Source: Nymphaea colorata (Eukaryota; Streptophyta; Magnoliopsida; Nymphaeales; Nymphaeaceae). Taken from it: a stretch of DNA of 64,000 bases. The notes under the pieces were generated by a model, which was not told where the DNA came from, searched no databases, and saw only the letters and a list, made by a program, of their open reading frames with translations. The translations under genes were made by a program, and so were the position numbers. The stretch is from positions 19,326,354-19,390,353 of the forward strand of contig NC_045139.1 of NCBI RefSeq assembly GCF_008831285.2. Reading direction: 5' to 3'. This document shows positions 1 through 13,900 of this stretch, piece after piece (within the stretch, counting starts at the first letter, position 1; the number at the start of each line of letters is the position of its first letter).

Positions 1-158
1 AATTTAACGAGTGTTCAAAATGTCGATTACGAAACAGTACTTATAAGAAGCACATGCTTGCGCTCTTCTTCTTTCAGCTCAAATCTCTATCAATCAAAAC
101 AAATCACTTACGCCTGATAATAAACTTCTCTCCCTAAAGTTTCGAGTAATGTCACATG

Positions 159-248
159 TACGTGGGGATAACAAGGCGATAACACCTTGACGGCATACGA
201 ATTAACGGTAAAAGCGGTGCCTACGAAGGAAAATTTTCGCGTATAAAG
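159..248 (+). promoter_or_regulatory. Metallothionein promoter: ABRE-like motif and TATA box
   Basis: An ACGT-core motif, TACGTGGG, lies at 159-166 and resembles the abscisic-acid response element. A TATAAAG box lies at 242-248, 42 bases before the start codon, which would give a very short 5' leader. Type 4 metallothioneins of other plants are seed-expressed and ABA-responsive, so the ACGT motif fits, but one motif alone is weak evidence. I see nothing else in 1-289. Confidence 0.45.
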
Positions 249-289
249 CGGCAGTATCGTTCTTCCCACACGAGAGGAGGAAGAAAGAG

Positions 290-727
290 ATGGCTGATCG
301 ATGCGACGCGACGTGCGGGTGCCCCTACCCCTGCCCGGGGGGCGCTAGTTGCAGGTATGTTTCCGATTAGTTGCAGGCATGTTTCCGATTTCATGAATGA
401 ATTCGATGAAACGGGTCACATATATGCCGGCCCTGCCTAGTAACAGGCAACGGCCGTCGAGCCCGGCCTGGTTTGTCGCTATTTCTGCGGCTCACTTTAA
501 TTTGGTCCGAGCCCCCTTGCAGGTGCACTACCACCAGGGCCGCCACTACGGGGACGGCGCCGGCGACGGGCGCCGGCGGAGGCTCGACGATAGCGCATAA
601 GTTCTGCAAGTGCGGCGCCCACTGCAGCTGCACCCCCTGCGAGTGCCTCACCACCTCAGCCGGCGGTGTCGGCCGCGCTTTCTGCACCTGCGGACCCGGC
701 TGCACCTGCGAGAAGTGCACCACTTAG
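290..727 (+). CDS. MT4: Type 4 (Ec-like) metallothionein
   Basis: Two exons, 290-354 and 523-727, join in phase (tgc ag|g tgc) to give 89 residues. The protein has three Cys clusters in the order typical of plant Ec proteins. The first is C-x3-C-x-C-x3-C-x5-C-x-C with the CPGGASC core. The second is FCKCGAHCSCTPCEC with the conserved His-Cys pair. The third is FCTCGPGCTCEKC. This makes 17 cysteines, the usual number for type 4. Family members bind zinc, chiefly in developing seeds, and release it at germination. The linker after the first cluster is Ala/Thr/Gly-rich. The intron begins inside a 22-bp tandem duplication that copies the splice donor (see 347-390). The ATG chosen is the only one in frame ahead of the first cluster. 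A polyadenylation-like AATAAA lies at 1094-1099. Family assignment is secure; expression is inferred from the family. Confidence 0.93.
347..390 (+). repeat. 22-bp tandem duplication across the MT4 splice donor
   Basis: Copy 1 (347-368) carries the exon-intron junction GCAG|GTATGT. Copy 2 (369-390) is identical except for GCAG|GCATGT, a possible GC-type donor. Using copy 2 would put an in-frame TAG (GAT TAG) into the message, so only copy 1 gives the full protein. Confidence 0.85.
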
Positions 728-1779
728 TTGAATCGGAAGCTGCATGCATGTCCGGCCCCTCGGAACCCATCTCTCACCAAGAACCGATGGTGGTGGACAC
801 TGGACTGGTCGTGGTAGCAGCAGTGCTGGTAACCATGTAGTCGCTGTAGTAAGGAAAGGCGGATTGCCGTCTTGTTTGTAGTCACAACTCTGTAGGTCAG
901 CTGTGTGAGTGTGCGCGTGATGGTGTAGATGGAGCACATTGTATCTACTCTCCTATGGGAATAATGCTTTTGCTTTATGATCAGCAATCTCAGTAAGCCT
1001 TCTGTTTGATGAAAGGCGCCCTTGAGATTTGAACTTGTGATCTCTAGCCGCTTGTCGGGTGCTTTTGTTCACCTCTAAAAACGAGCAAAGTGCAATAAAC
1101 CCTTTCTTCGGAAGATCTGCAGGGTACAGATTTTTACTACTTTGACCCAGCTTTCATGATCTTGGCGTATGTCGGCGTGTATAAAGAGTAGAAGCCTGGT
1201 ACTTGTGAGATTTGAGCATGCAATTCATAAGCAACTTGTGAATAAGAAGTAGATATATAAGCAATTTATACTAAAGAATATGTACTTGTGAGGTTTGGAG
1301 CTAGCAATTTGTAAGGAGTATGAAGTCAAAACTTGGTTTAATTTTCAAAGGGGGAGTGATAACCTGGCTTCTCTCTCAAAGTTATTCACAAAGCCCGTCA
1401 CCCAAACGCAATGCCATTTTTTAAAATTTCATTAGAAATATATTTTTCACAAAACAGAGTTTATGTGAAGGTGTCATCGAAAGGGCCATTAAGTTTCAGT
1501 AACCAATCTTTTTAAACGTATATAAAAGTATACTTTCGTCGATATTTATTTTTTTATAAACCCAATGGTCGCCCAAACACAAGGCCGTCTAGCCTCCAAA
1601 CGACGACAAATTTAAATCGCCTATGACTATCGCGATATCTTGCAAGACGATAGTTTCCTGTTTTAAACATTCCATTCCGCCACCCGGCGCGGTTCTGTTT
1701 CCCGCCATCTCTCCGCTCTTCTGACAAGAGAGGGGGAAAGAAGGGAAGGAGTGTGTGTGTGTTCATCTAGGGTGTGGCG
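728..1779. other. Intergenic region between MT4 and the FANCJ-like helicase
   Basis: I see no gene here. The proximal part is probably the MT4 3' untranslated region. Positions 1021-1062 read on the minus strand end with AAGTTCAAATC, which resembles a Pol III B box and may be an old SINE remnant. The last 100 bases before 1780 are probably the helicase leader, which is rich in GT and GA runs. Confidence 0.5.
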
Positions 1780-4700
1780 ATGGATCCGCCGACGGCCAAG
1801 AGCGGCGTCTACAAGATCGCCGGGGTGCCTGTGGAGTTCCCCTACAAGCCATATGGGACGCAGCTGGCGTTCATGAGCCAGGTCATCACGACACTGGAGC
1901 GGGCGAGCCGGCAGGGCCACTGCAATGCCCTCCTCGAATCGCCCACCGGCACCGGCAAGACCCTCTCCCTGCTCTGCGCCGTCCTCGCCTGGCAGCGCAA
2001 CTACAACCGCAGGCCCAAGCGCCAACTCCCCCCTCCCCCCTCTCGTCAGATCTCTTCTCCACCGTCGTAGCTGATTTTCCCTCTTCCACCGCTCCTAGGA
2101 GCCATGAGGACCCGTTGGTCTCTGGCGGCGGATTCATCCGGGAACCCGATTCTGCAGGTGAACTAGGATTACGTTTCACGTTATTTTGCCGTTTGCACAT
2201 TAAGAAATAAGTGTTCGCTTTGCCTTTTTTTTTTTGGCGAAACAAACGATTAAATATGTTATTTTTTTTCTTTCGGATTGATATTTCAAGAAATTGTTCT
2301 CTAGAGATATGCTGCGATCATTCATCGATCAGCAGAACTTCTTCTATATGATTCAAAGATTGTGGAGAAGAACCCTAGCTGACGCTATCATTCTCAGCCA
2401 TATTGTTTCCTTGTTGACTTTTCGAACGTGGGTGGTAGCCTAAACCACTTCCGAGCTGATTGATTGGAACCATAGTTCCACTTTGTTCCTTGCGGCAAAT
2501 AGTCCATAATCTTGGATTTGAACTTACGAAAATATCTTCTGCTTGTCGACGTTTATTTCCTGGCCTGCAAGATGAACTCAGTCTCTGTGGATCATTTTCC
2601 TTTTTTTTTTCCAGAAAACGGAGCTTGTGTCTTTCCATTTAATGGTTGGTTCTTCATACGAACTCTCAATATTGGAATACTCTTATTTTCATTGCTGACC
2701 CGATCTCATGCTATTCAGGGGATGACGTCATGGGGAGATCGAGCCTCTCTGCTACTGCAGATGATAATAAAAGGGCTAGTAAAAAATATGTACCCACAAT
2801 CTACTATGCCTCGTAGGTCCTGTTGGGGTTTTCAAAGAATAAATCTCTCTTTACATGGTGTTGATGTACTAATTTATTGTTAACATGTTTGAAGGAGGAC
2901 ACATTCCCAGATAAGTCAAGTTATTCGCGAGTATCGTAAAACTTCATATAGAGTGCCGATGGCTATATTGGTGAGTGTGAGTTCCTTCTATGTAGCAATT
3001 GCTTTAGCAGCTGAAGTGAAACTTCTGTTGTAAATTTCCCAATATAGTTAGAAGTGAGTATGAGCATACTTCTATTCGGTTGGGTGCTGAGTTGTTAACT
3101 GTATGCTCCGATCATTTTGGTATTTTGTTTGATGATAACTCTCTGTTTGTGACAAAAAAACGAGAACATATAAATAGGACAACTGCCAATGGTTATTTCA
3201 ATTTGTCATGAAATCGTCCGCGATATATCAAAAAAGCACTCAATATTAGATTTAGTGACGGGCATTTCATTTTTAGAAATATTGAGACTTTCATGCATGG
3301 ACGTTCTTTTCCATTTTCCTTATATCTATTTGTGCTTGTTTTATTTATGAATGCTTGCATGAGATTGTACCCGCAATTTTTCCAGGCATCCAAGAAACGT
3401 TACTGCATCAATGACCGCGTATGCAATAAACAAAATGTGGATGAAGAATGGTAAACTTCTAAAGCTCGGCTTATGTCTGCTTGTTTTGTTTTTGTTTCTT
3501 TGGTTTCTGATTGAGTGCTTTGGATTTATCGTCAGTAAATTGCTTCTCAAGGACCCCGATCGTGGATGTGTTGGATCTAAGTATGGGAATTCTATTGCTT
3601 TATGTGCGACAGTTGTTAATGGTGCTTTCGATCAAGCCTAACAATCAAAATTTTCATCTGCAGAAATGCCCATAAAGTTAAAAGCCATCCTTCTGTTAGG
3701 AAAGGTGGCTCACTTGAGGTTCATGATATTGAAGATCTAGTTAAAGTTGGAAGGGGTATCCAAGGTCATGTACTTTTTAGTACTTTTTTTTGTAAATGAA
3801 GTTTTCTGTGCATAGCTAATGCTAACAGCTAAAGTGGCTTCCTTATTGTAGGTTGCCCATACTTTGGAGCTCAGCTAATGGCTATAGATGCTCACATAAT
3901 CTTTTGCCCATATAGCTATGTATTAGATCCTGTTGTCCGCAGAGCTATGGATGTAGATCTTACTGGAGCAATAGTGATCTTTGATGAAGCACAGTATGAT
4001 CCATTGTCGCTCAGAAGTGCTTTTTGCATAACTAGATTCAGTTGTACATGGAGTTGGCTATATGTTTGGCTGCATTTCTGGGGTTTTAGTGAGAGTTTAT
4101 GCATATTACCTTAATTGCTGCAGCCTTCTTGATCCTGTTCTTTGCTACCTTATTGTGCTTCTTTCCCATTTCTATTTATAAGAAATTATGCATTATGTAC
4201 CTCTATTAATCACTCTCTGGTTGTTGACTCTGCTATAAAAAGGTGCATCTGCTTCTGTTGCTTCCCCTATTCTACCATGAATAAATATGCAGGGGAAGTG
4301 ATACAGGAGAAAATTTGACTAATCTCGTCAGATTATATAGTTAAGAAACCAAGCAGATTCTTTGGATCCAATTGATGTTAAGTTATTCTTGTGTGTTCTT
4401 AACCTAAGTAGACTTTATTGTATCTAGGTATATTCTTGGAAGAATTGATTAGGATTTGAGGCTCCATAGGCAATATGACATTACTATTCTATTAAATCTC
4501 GAGGACAAAGTACAGTTATATAATTTATATGCTGATCCGTTTCAGCATATTCCTACAAGTTTAGTTATGAATGTGAAGAAAGAAAATAAGCTTGAACAAC
4601 TTAAGTGTGGTTCTTGCCATGTTAACTGACCACGGAGCTTCCTGAAATGAATTATGGGAAGCAGGAGGAATGTTTAGTCTCAGAGTGGTATAGTATCATG

Positions 4701-4912
4701 GCTTAATACATAGATAGCCTCTTTGAAGTTGGCCTAAGAAAAGCACAAGTCTGGAACCAATGATTTATGTCATCATCCCCATTTTTGTCACAGGAAATAC
4801 TTTGTGTGGTTATAAGCATGGTTGAATATGTTATGAAAATTTTAAAAGTTCATGATATTTTCATGACTTACACACACACACACACACACACACATATCTA
4901 TATATCTATATA

Positions 4913-4977
<65 letters not shown>

Positions 4978-7900
4978 GTATATTGTGATTTCTTATCATA
5001 CAATGATGAAATTTCAAATTCTCGCTTGCTTTGTATTCCTGTGAGAAATTTTTTATGATGTATTCATGGAGAATTTTTTGATGGTGTCAGTCATTTCTGT
5101 AGAATTTTTAAAGGTATTGGGAATTAAGCAAGTGCAAGCTATGTCACATGAGTGCGGGGTGCAGGTGCGCCGGTGCGGGTGTCGGAGCGGCACATCCCAA
5201 AAAGTTTAGGTGCGGCGATGGTATTTTATTATTATTGTTATTAATTTATTACATATATATAACAACATAAGCATGTATATATTATTATTACAATTTAGTT
5301 ATTAATGTATATAACACACTTGCATAATTGTATTGCATAGGAAAATATCAGAACAACATATATTATATATAATTATATTACATATAGTAATTTAGTAATA
5401 TGACATACTAACAGTCTTAACATAAAACATAAAAAAATGATAGAATCATAGAAGCAGAAATTGAAAATTTGAAATTAAAACTTCAAAAGAACAACACTAA
5501 CCACAGCTGGTCGGCTGCATAATGCATATATAAAAAAGCTTATATTATATATTATAAGTTTATAACATGAGAATATATCACTATATCAGTTGCAAAGTAT
5601 ATATGCACGGCTGACTATATATATTTGTTACTTGAACTTTGAAACTTTTATAGTAGATTCAAGAACAACTGAACAAGCATCTAAAATAAAATGCTAAAAT
5701 GTATACAGCAATTATAGCAATTGCAGTCCAGTACTCAGCAGTGTATACCACGGACTACAGAAATACAAAACATGAGAAGTTGAGAACTGTATACTATTTA
5801 GGCATATAGGCTGTAGACCATGATGACATGATATGAAAGTATCAAACAGCAGTAAAATTGACTTAAAAGTGATGCAATCAAAGACAAACACACAAGGCGC
5901 AACAAAAAAATGAACAGATGGAACGATTCGTCATGCTGGAATCTGGCATGTGGTTGGGTTATTGGTGGGTTCAGAGTCTTCAGCTTCAATCTGTTTGTTT
6001 TCCGACAGATTTGGGTGGAGACACAGCAGCTCGTCGCTGTAGGAGATGGCGATGGTGGAGTTCCAGTGCAGCAATGCCTCTTGTGACCTTGTCATTGGAT
6101 GGTGGCTGAATCAATGCCTCTCGTCGCAGGAAAAAGGTTGAAGACAGCTGCTGCTTGTGAAGATTGCCCACCGGTCACTAGAAAAACGTGAAGATCGCTG
6201 GAAGGAGGAGCACACTGCACGGCAGGGCACGGGCAAAGGTAGCAGGCATAAGGGCTTCAAATGAAAAGAGTCAAATCCCTAACCCCCTTTTTGTTTATGT
6301 TTTAACAAATTAAAACAAAAAACCAAAAAATGGGACACATTTAGATCGGACTGGGGTTGACCGCACCTGACTCGAGGTTGATGCGAGTTAGGTGCACGTC
6401 GGAATTGGACGAATATAGTCTGGTGTGGCTGACCTCATCCGACACACGTTGACTGGCTCGGCTGTGGCAGTAAAATAGAAGAGTCCGTGTGACTTAGAGT
6501 GCAAGGATCTTGATGTTCCTAAACAAGTGGTACTGATACAGCTTTTCTTTGCCACCGACAACAGAAAGCATTTTAGAAGTGCTTTTTGAGTAATAAATTG
6601 ATCTGATATGGGGCTAAGATAAACGTCTGTCGCTATTTTTTTAGCATATATTAGACACTTACTGATAAACTTTATTCCTAATATTTTTTGGATACATACT
6701 CATGATTTTTGTAGTCAGAAGATTTCATAAAAAGAATAAAGGCCTCAGATAAACATCTTTTGTCGTTTTTTTAGCATATATTAGATAATGATGAAACTTA
6801 TTCCTAATATTTGTTGGATACTTGCCGATGATTTTTGTAGTTAAGTTTCTAACTTCTAAACTTTCACAAAAAGATTGAAGGTAAAAGAACCTCCTAAGAC
6901 ATTGAATGGAAAATGTGTGCTGCAAATGAGATTTGTGAATGTGGTTATAATTATCATGCCCTTATTTGAATGCCATCCCTGATCCCTCTTATCTTGTTAT
7001 CATTATATTGTTATTCATCTGCCAGAACGATGCAGTAGACATGTGCCTTGTAACTAAACTTGTTGTAAATATTTTTATTCTGCAGTAACATAGAAGACAT
7101 GGCACGGGATGCAGGTAGTTTTGATGCTGAGGAAGATGTTCTAGATAGTAAGTGATTCTTACTCTTTATTTCAGTATATAAGAGGATGGACATCTTGATT
7201 TGATTCTGATTTTAGTTCTGCTTGTATGTATGCCTGTATAGAGTTGCAAGTTGAACTGGCACAATTGAGCTCTGTTGACAATAACATTTACCAACCATTG
7301 CATGATATGATTCAGGTACTTGCTATACTATAGCTTACATTTTTTTTATTTAGATTGTCATTTTCTTGACATTTTTGATTCTGCATTTTCTAGGGAATCA
7401 CTACTTGGATGGGTCAAAGAAAAGATAAATTAGAGAAGTTCGAATTTGAGCGTCATTTTTCCTGGTAATAATGTTTGGTCTATATGTCCTTCTATACCTT
7501 TTCTAGGGAAATGATCAATGAACTTATTTTTTGATTCACCATTAACTCTTGGTCATTGTGAACGGAAAGGTACACATGAAAGGTACACCATTAACTCTAC
7601 AGAAATGACTGACACCATCAAAACATTCTCCATGAATACATCAAAAAATTCTCCATGAATACATTTTTTGATTCACCATTAACTCTTGGTCGTTGTGAAC
7701 GGAAAGGTATGCATGAACTTATTTCATCATGATGCAAGGACATTATTAGAGCATTTACCTGAAACTAGCATACACAAACAACTTAAATCATCTTAATTAG
7801 AAAACCTGTATATAATCATGAATATATTTCACATACACAACATATATACATGGTATACACACACACTTATATGTAATATCCAGCTGACATAAAACTCCCA

Positions 7901-10900
7901 TGCTGGATGCCGGACAAATCTTCCTCTCCTGGGTCATGTTGGAGAATTCTGGCCTCTCATGCTCAAACTTGTAATGTGCATTGTCAAGGTAGAGAAAATT
8001 TGATTATTGATCCTGGGTGCTTATACATTTTGTTTTCCGTGCTTTTCAATGCATTCATGTGACCGTAATTTTTAGCATGCATTTAGGGATGTCATGTGTT
8101 TGTCAGTTAGTTTTGTCATGTTCAACACCCACGATGCTCACAAACATTTTCACTGGTGTTCACATCCAAAATTCGTGACCTTATAAGCAGCATGATAGCA
8201 CTGTATTTTTTGTTTGAAGTAAGTTGTTTGCTTCACTCCTTTTACAGTTGGACTGGAGATAATGCTGTAAAGGAACTTGAAGCTGCTGGCATTTCTCAAC
8301 AGTGCTTACCTGTCCTGCAACAGTGTGCCATGAAGGTAGTATTTCAAAATTTGTCTATGAAACCTCTTAGAAATAAGATGTTGTCACACACTCATATTTG
8401 AGTTTGTTGAACTAGGCGATCAAAATTGCTTCAGATGCAGAGATAGATAGGGTCCATCTGAGTGGCATGTCCGTAGCAACTTTGGATGGTATGCAAGTAA
8501 TTTATTCTGGTTTGCATGCCATCGGTGCCCATATGCTATTGACTATTTTTCTTTTCTAAATTATGCAGGATTGATTTCTGCACTTAGCAATTTGTTTGCC
8601 GGTGGTGGGATTCATCTAATTGATTATCAGCTAGCCTTGCAAAGATATATTAAAAGGGAGAGCGGTAAATGGATCCAGCTATTTATCCTACAGTATTTAT
8701 CCTAAAGATAATCAAGCAATCAGTTATTAATAATCTTTTGAATTTCATAAAGTAATCTATCTGTGACATTTGTTAGTGGGATTGCCTGCTGTTTTATTTC
8801 TATGCTTTTCAAGATCCAAGCTACTTGTGGATTTTCAGTACAGATAAACAAGTTCAAGTTTGCCTCAATATGTGGAGGTTACCCTGAAAATTGCTGATTT
8901 TGCTTTTGAAGCTAAAGGAAAACAATATGCTCTATCCTTGGATTTTTGTCTTCTTATGGTACTAACATTTTGCATATGATTTTGTGGGGGATGATTGACT
9001 CTTTGTAGCCAAATGCAGGAAGTAATGCAAGTGGTTGGACACATTGTTTTAGCCTGTGGTGCTTGAACCCTTCAGTAGTTTTTAGAGAGCTTGCAGACCT
9101 ATCCTTATCTGTGATACTTACCTCTGGGTACACATCTTAGTGGACTTTCTTGTTATATTTTTCAATCACATGCATGTTCACTTAGTTTACAAATGTACTT
9201 TTCACAGTGGGCTAAATTTATGTTTTATAACAGTTGTCCGTATGCATTTATAATATGATTTCCTTGTTGTCATTACCTCTTTTCTTTTTAATTATTATTT
9301 TACCCTTGGTGGTTTAGAACACTTTCACCCATGAGCTCGTTTGCCTCTGAACTTGGAGTCCAATTTGAGATATGCATGGAAGCGCCACATGTGATAAATA
9401 TGGAATCTCAGGTGCAGACTTTCTTTTCATATATATGTATATATATATCACGATTTTTATAACTGTGGGTCACTAGCAATAGTTCTTCTGTTGAATCCTT
9501 TGGTTTGCAGCTCTGGGCGGCGGTAGTCTCCAATGGCCCTGATAATGTTTGTCTGAATGCAAGCTATAAGACAGCTGATAACTATGCTTTTCAAGTAAGA
9601 CCACAATAGGCAAGATTGTTTCTATCTTTAAAAACTTGCATCTTACAGTTACCAATATTTTCGTTCTTGAAGGATTCACTCGGTGCATCTTTGGAGGAGA
9701 TATGCAAGGTAGTGCCTGGTGGTGTATTGGTGTTTTTTCCTAGCTATAAACTAATGGATAAGCTATGTTGCCGTTGGAAGCAGACTGGTCTATGGTCTCG
9801 GTTGTGTGAAAGGAAGCCTGTTTTTGTTGGTACGATTTTTGAGTGCTTTACCTTTCAGAATAAGGCATGTTATTTTTGCAATATCAATGTGGACATGATT
9901 TCCATGGCAGCAGGAGTCCTCCCTACTGTATTGTATGTAAACAAAATCAATAAGTGTATGCAAGGTGGGGTTATACATTTCAGTGAAGGCATGTCTTTTA
10001 GCAATATGAATATGGACTGACAATTTTTAGGCAACTAAGGTTCCTTCCTACACTGCTAGGTTATTTGTTGTAGCTGAATATTCCTGCACTTATGTATCTC
10101 AGTCTCTCAGATGACTTGTTTCAAATCTTTGTTTCCACAATTTTGCTTTCTTGACACGGCATCAGTATAATATTTTACCTGTCCTAAGCTGGGAAACTTC
10201 ATTTTTTTCATATACCTTGTACTATCAGAAAATCAAGGATGTTAACCATTTATATTCCTCCATTATGTGCTAGAACCACGAGGGAGTTCAGATGATTTTG
10301 AGTCAGTCCTGAGAGGCTATTATGGATCTATTCGTGGAATGAGAAAGCCTGTAAAATTGAAGGGTCGGAATAAGCGAGACTTCAAGCATTTGGTTGACGA
10401 TGATTCTCTCCAAAATGATCCTAAAGGAGAAGCTGCCCTCCTAGCAGTATGCCGAGGCAAGGTACCTTTTTATTAGATTGTCATCACCTGTGGTAGTTTC
10501 TTTTATTATTTTCTATCTGATACTATTTTACTTGTTTTTTCTACAACCGAGCACCTTTTTCTTATTTCTTTCATTTTATGTCCAAGCATCGGTACTCTTC
10601 ATCCTTAATTTTTATCATCCTTAATTTTTATCAATTGCGTAAAACTACAGTTATAATGTTTTTCTGTAGTTAAAGCAGATCTAGTGTGCAAATATCTTTT
10701 AAGGCAAGCTCAAGTGAAAGAGCCATTTCTTATTACCTTTTTTTTTTGGCAGGTTTCTGAAGGTATTGACTTCTCTGATGAAAATGCTCGGGTTGTTGTA
10801 TCCTTCAAATGCTCATTTGAAGTTGTGTTTTATTTCCCTCTGCCAAACTAATTTGAAGTTTGAACTGCTTTTATTTCCAAATTATGTGGTATTAGCGGAT

Positions 10901-13900
10901 AATCTTTTCAGCATGCACACATACTGGAAAAACTTGCACACTATATTGGTTGATTGATAATCTTATGCTAGTTCCTTAACATAGTTAGGTTATTGTTGGA
11001 ATACCTTTCCCTAACAAGTAAGTTATTCCATAGTCTTGTTAACTGTTTGCGGTATATTGGCTGTTACGAGACTGTATTCATTTCTAGATGCAATTCTATG
11101 TAGGAATGACATAAAAGTGGTTATGAAAAAGAGGTACAATGACAAATATAGATCTTCTAAAAAGCTCCTTAGTGGGAACGAATGGTACTGCCAGCAAGCA
11201 TTTCGAGCTCTGAATCAGGCTTCAGGTATGTATTTCTATCCTTTAATGCTTCAGTTTTTAGCAAAAATGTAGTTTTTGTTAAATTCTCTGCCTTCGGTCC
11301 TTATCCTTTATAATTAGACAAGAACAATGAGATATACGAGTGCTTTTCCTTGTCTTCACTTATTTTTTACCTGAGAAAATTCATTTTCTTTACTTTTTTG
11401 GATTTGAGGGTCGGATAAACTTTTTCTACCTAAAATGAGGTTCTTCGTCAAGACAAATGCTGGGGAAACTACATAAAAAGAAGCACCTTCTATGCTCATG
11501 TTCATGGATCCGAAATTTTTCAAAGGTTCGGATTAATCTGTGATAATGGTACTGTGTATTTTGTCAGTAAAGAAATAGTCCAGCAAAGGAAGCCCTATTG
11601 GTCCACTCACACAAATAGAGATGACAACATGCCACCTCAGGACTGTCGGAAGATCCCACAATTCGAACCTATTTGGTTGTTCCTCAAAAGTACTTCATAA
11701 CATCATCCCTGTTTCAAGAAAAATTCAACCTGAAATATCGGTCACTGCATTGCTCACATCTATTACTCAACCACCCAGATTGCTACAACTTTTCGTTGGT
11801 TTTTATGCTTTTCAGAAAATTTATTAATGCAGTTCAAATTTTGTTCTTTAATCCTTATGTTTCTCTTCCTTCCACAGGTCGATGCATACGACATAGGGAC
11901 GACTATGGAGCTATAATTTTGTTAGGTAATTCAATGTCCTTGCTTGTTGTTTCTCTAATGACAAATCATAATGTTAAATACTACAATAGAGGAGTGAGCA
12001 GATTTAGTTATTTCCATTTATCTTTTCCTTTCAACGTCCAACAACTTTTGAGACAAAAACATTTGAAGCTAAGTTCCTTGATGCCTTTTTAACAATGGTG
12101 GTTTTCTAACCTTGCTTCACTGCATTAAACTGGGATTATATTTTGATGAAATGTGATTGTGATGCTTCTAGGGATGCTAATTATTTGGTATAGTCCAATA
12201 TCCAATTCAAATCCAATTTCAAGTAATTGGATTCAGTAAGAAAATTTACATCTGATTAACAATTGCATAAATATACAGTTCTTATGGTTATCTGAGTCCA
12301 GAAAATTCACATCTGATTAGCAATTGCATAAATATACAGGTCTTATGGATATGTGAGTCCAGTTACATGTAAAACTTTGGATACAGTTTTCTATTTTCTG
12401 CATTTGAATCCGAATCTAATGTAAACTGAATGGCATTATTTTTTACTGATTTACCAGATGTCTTTTGCTTGATTTTGATTGAATGTGACCTGATGCTTTC
12501 ATGAAATCAATATAATTCGATGTATAAAATTTTAATTCATGCTCCATAATCCAACTTATTGTTTCCTTTGCATATCTTTTCAGATGAGCGGTTTAGGGGG
12601 GAGAAGAATGTGGCCAACATGTCGAAGTGGCTTAGGAAGTCAATTAAGGAATATGACAATTTCAGCATGGCAATCGACGCTCTAGAGAAGTTCTATCCCA
12701 AAGCTAAGGTCACCTTCTTATCTTGATTTTATAATGCTCACCCTGCTTTTGGTGCCCTAATCCCTACGGATTTCAAATTCACAATTCTCAACATGTCTCC
12801 TTTGACCATTGATTGCCCATCTGTTATTAACAGGAAAAGGTAGATGAAAAATATGTTAATATGAAAACAGCTGCAATTGGTGATTCACTTGCTAATGAAG
12901 GTCATGAGAAAACGACCAACAACTCAGGGAGTGGGTCACAGAAAAAGACAACTCAGAAAGTAAAGAAAATCTGCAAAGGACAGGAAAAGCAAATTGCTTC
13001 TAGTGATAAGCTAATGCCATTGGAAAACTGCGTACTGAAAAAGCTCTCTGCTGCCATTAAAGGAAGCAACCTGTTTTATAGCCCTTCGAGAAAGGAAGAA
13101 CGCAATTCTCCTTTGGTTGATTCTTCTCGTGTAAAAACAAAAACGATTGATAGACAGAAACGGGATGAAATTATGGGTACCTCATTAAGAAAAGCATCAA
13201 GGTACTTTTTCTATACTTAATCATGCATTTATCTGGTTCTTGAAACCAATAAGAGATTATCTGTGCAGGTCGACAGTGGAGGACAGTGGAAATTCAACTG
13301 GCTCTGACAGTAAACTTTCTAGTGACACAGAAGGGGAGCATGTTTATCATGCCATGGTGGAACAAGATGATAATTTTCCTGCCACAGCTCCAACTCTTAG
13401 TGAAAGTCCTGATAATCTGTCTCATCATTCATACAGCTTCATCACTCCATCAGGAGTCTCTTCTAAAGATGCATTGCTTCCAACTGTTACTCCAGAAAGT
13501 ACGGTAGGCGCTGAAGACGTTCCAAACCCTGAATTTGAATCATCTTTGAGTCATAGTGTGAATTCCTATCATCAGAAAATGAGAAAACCAATTAGTCTGC
13601 AGTTGCACAGGTATATGCAAATGAATGTCATTGGATCCATAGGAGATGAATCTGTAGAATGTACTGATTCTATGAGTATGCATAGCTCCAGTCAAGCAAA
13701 ATGGAGAACTGGATTAGCTTATCAGGATGGCACTTCAGGTATTATGAGTGAAAGTTTCAGGGAGAGCCATCCAAAAGTTCCAGACATGGAAAGCTTGATT
13801 GCCCAACCAGCTTCATGTGATTTTGGTGAACTTTCAGAGAGAGGTGAAGATTGCATTAGATCTATGATGTCATGCCTATGTTGCTCAGTCTGTGACAATC

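Noticed and set aside
391..987. Long frames on both strands overlapping the metallothionein gene
   Set aside because: They are shadows of the GC-rich Cys codons. Only the plus-strand spliced frame has the three Ec cysteine clusters.
2375..2642. Frames on both strands in helicase intron 1
   Set aside because: No recognisable domain, and flanking splice sites would break the conserved helicase exon order.
4767..4988. Frame rich in His-Thr and Ile-Tyr repeats
   Set aside because: It is translation of the CA/TA microsatellite.
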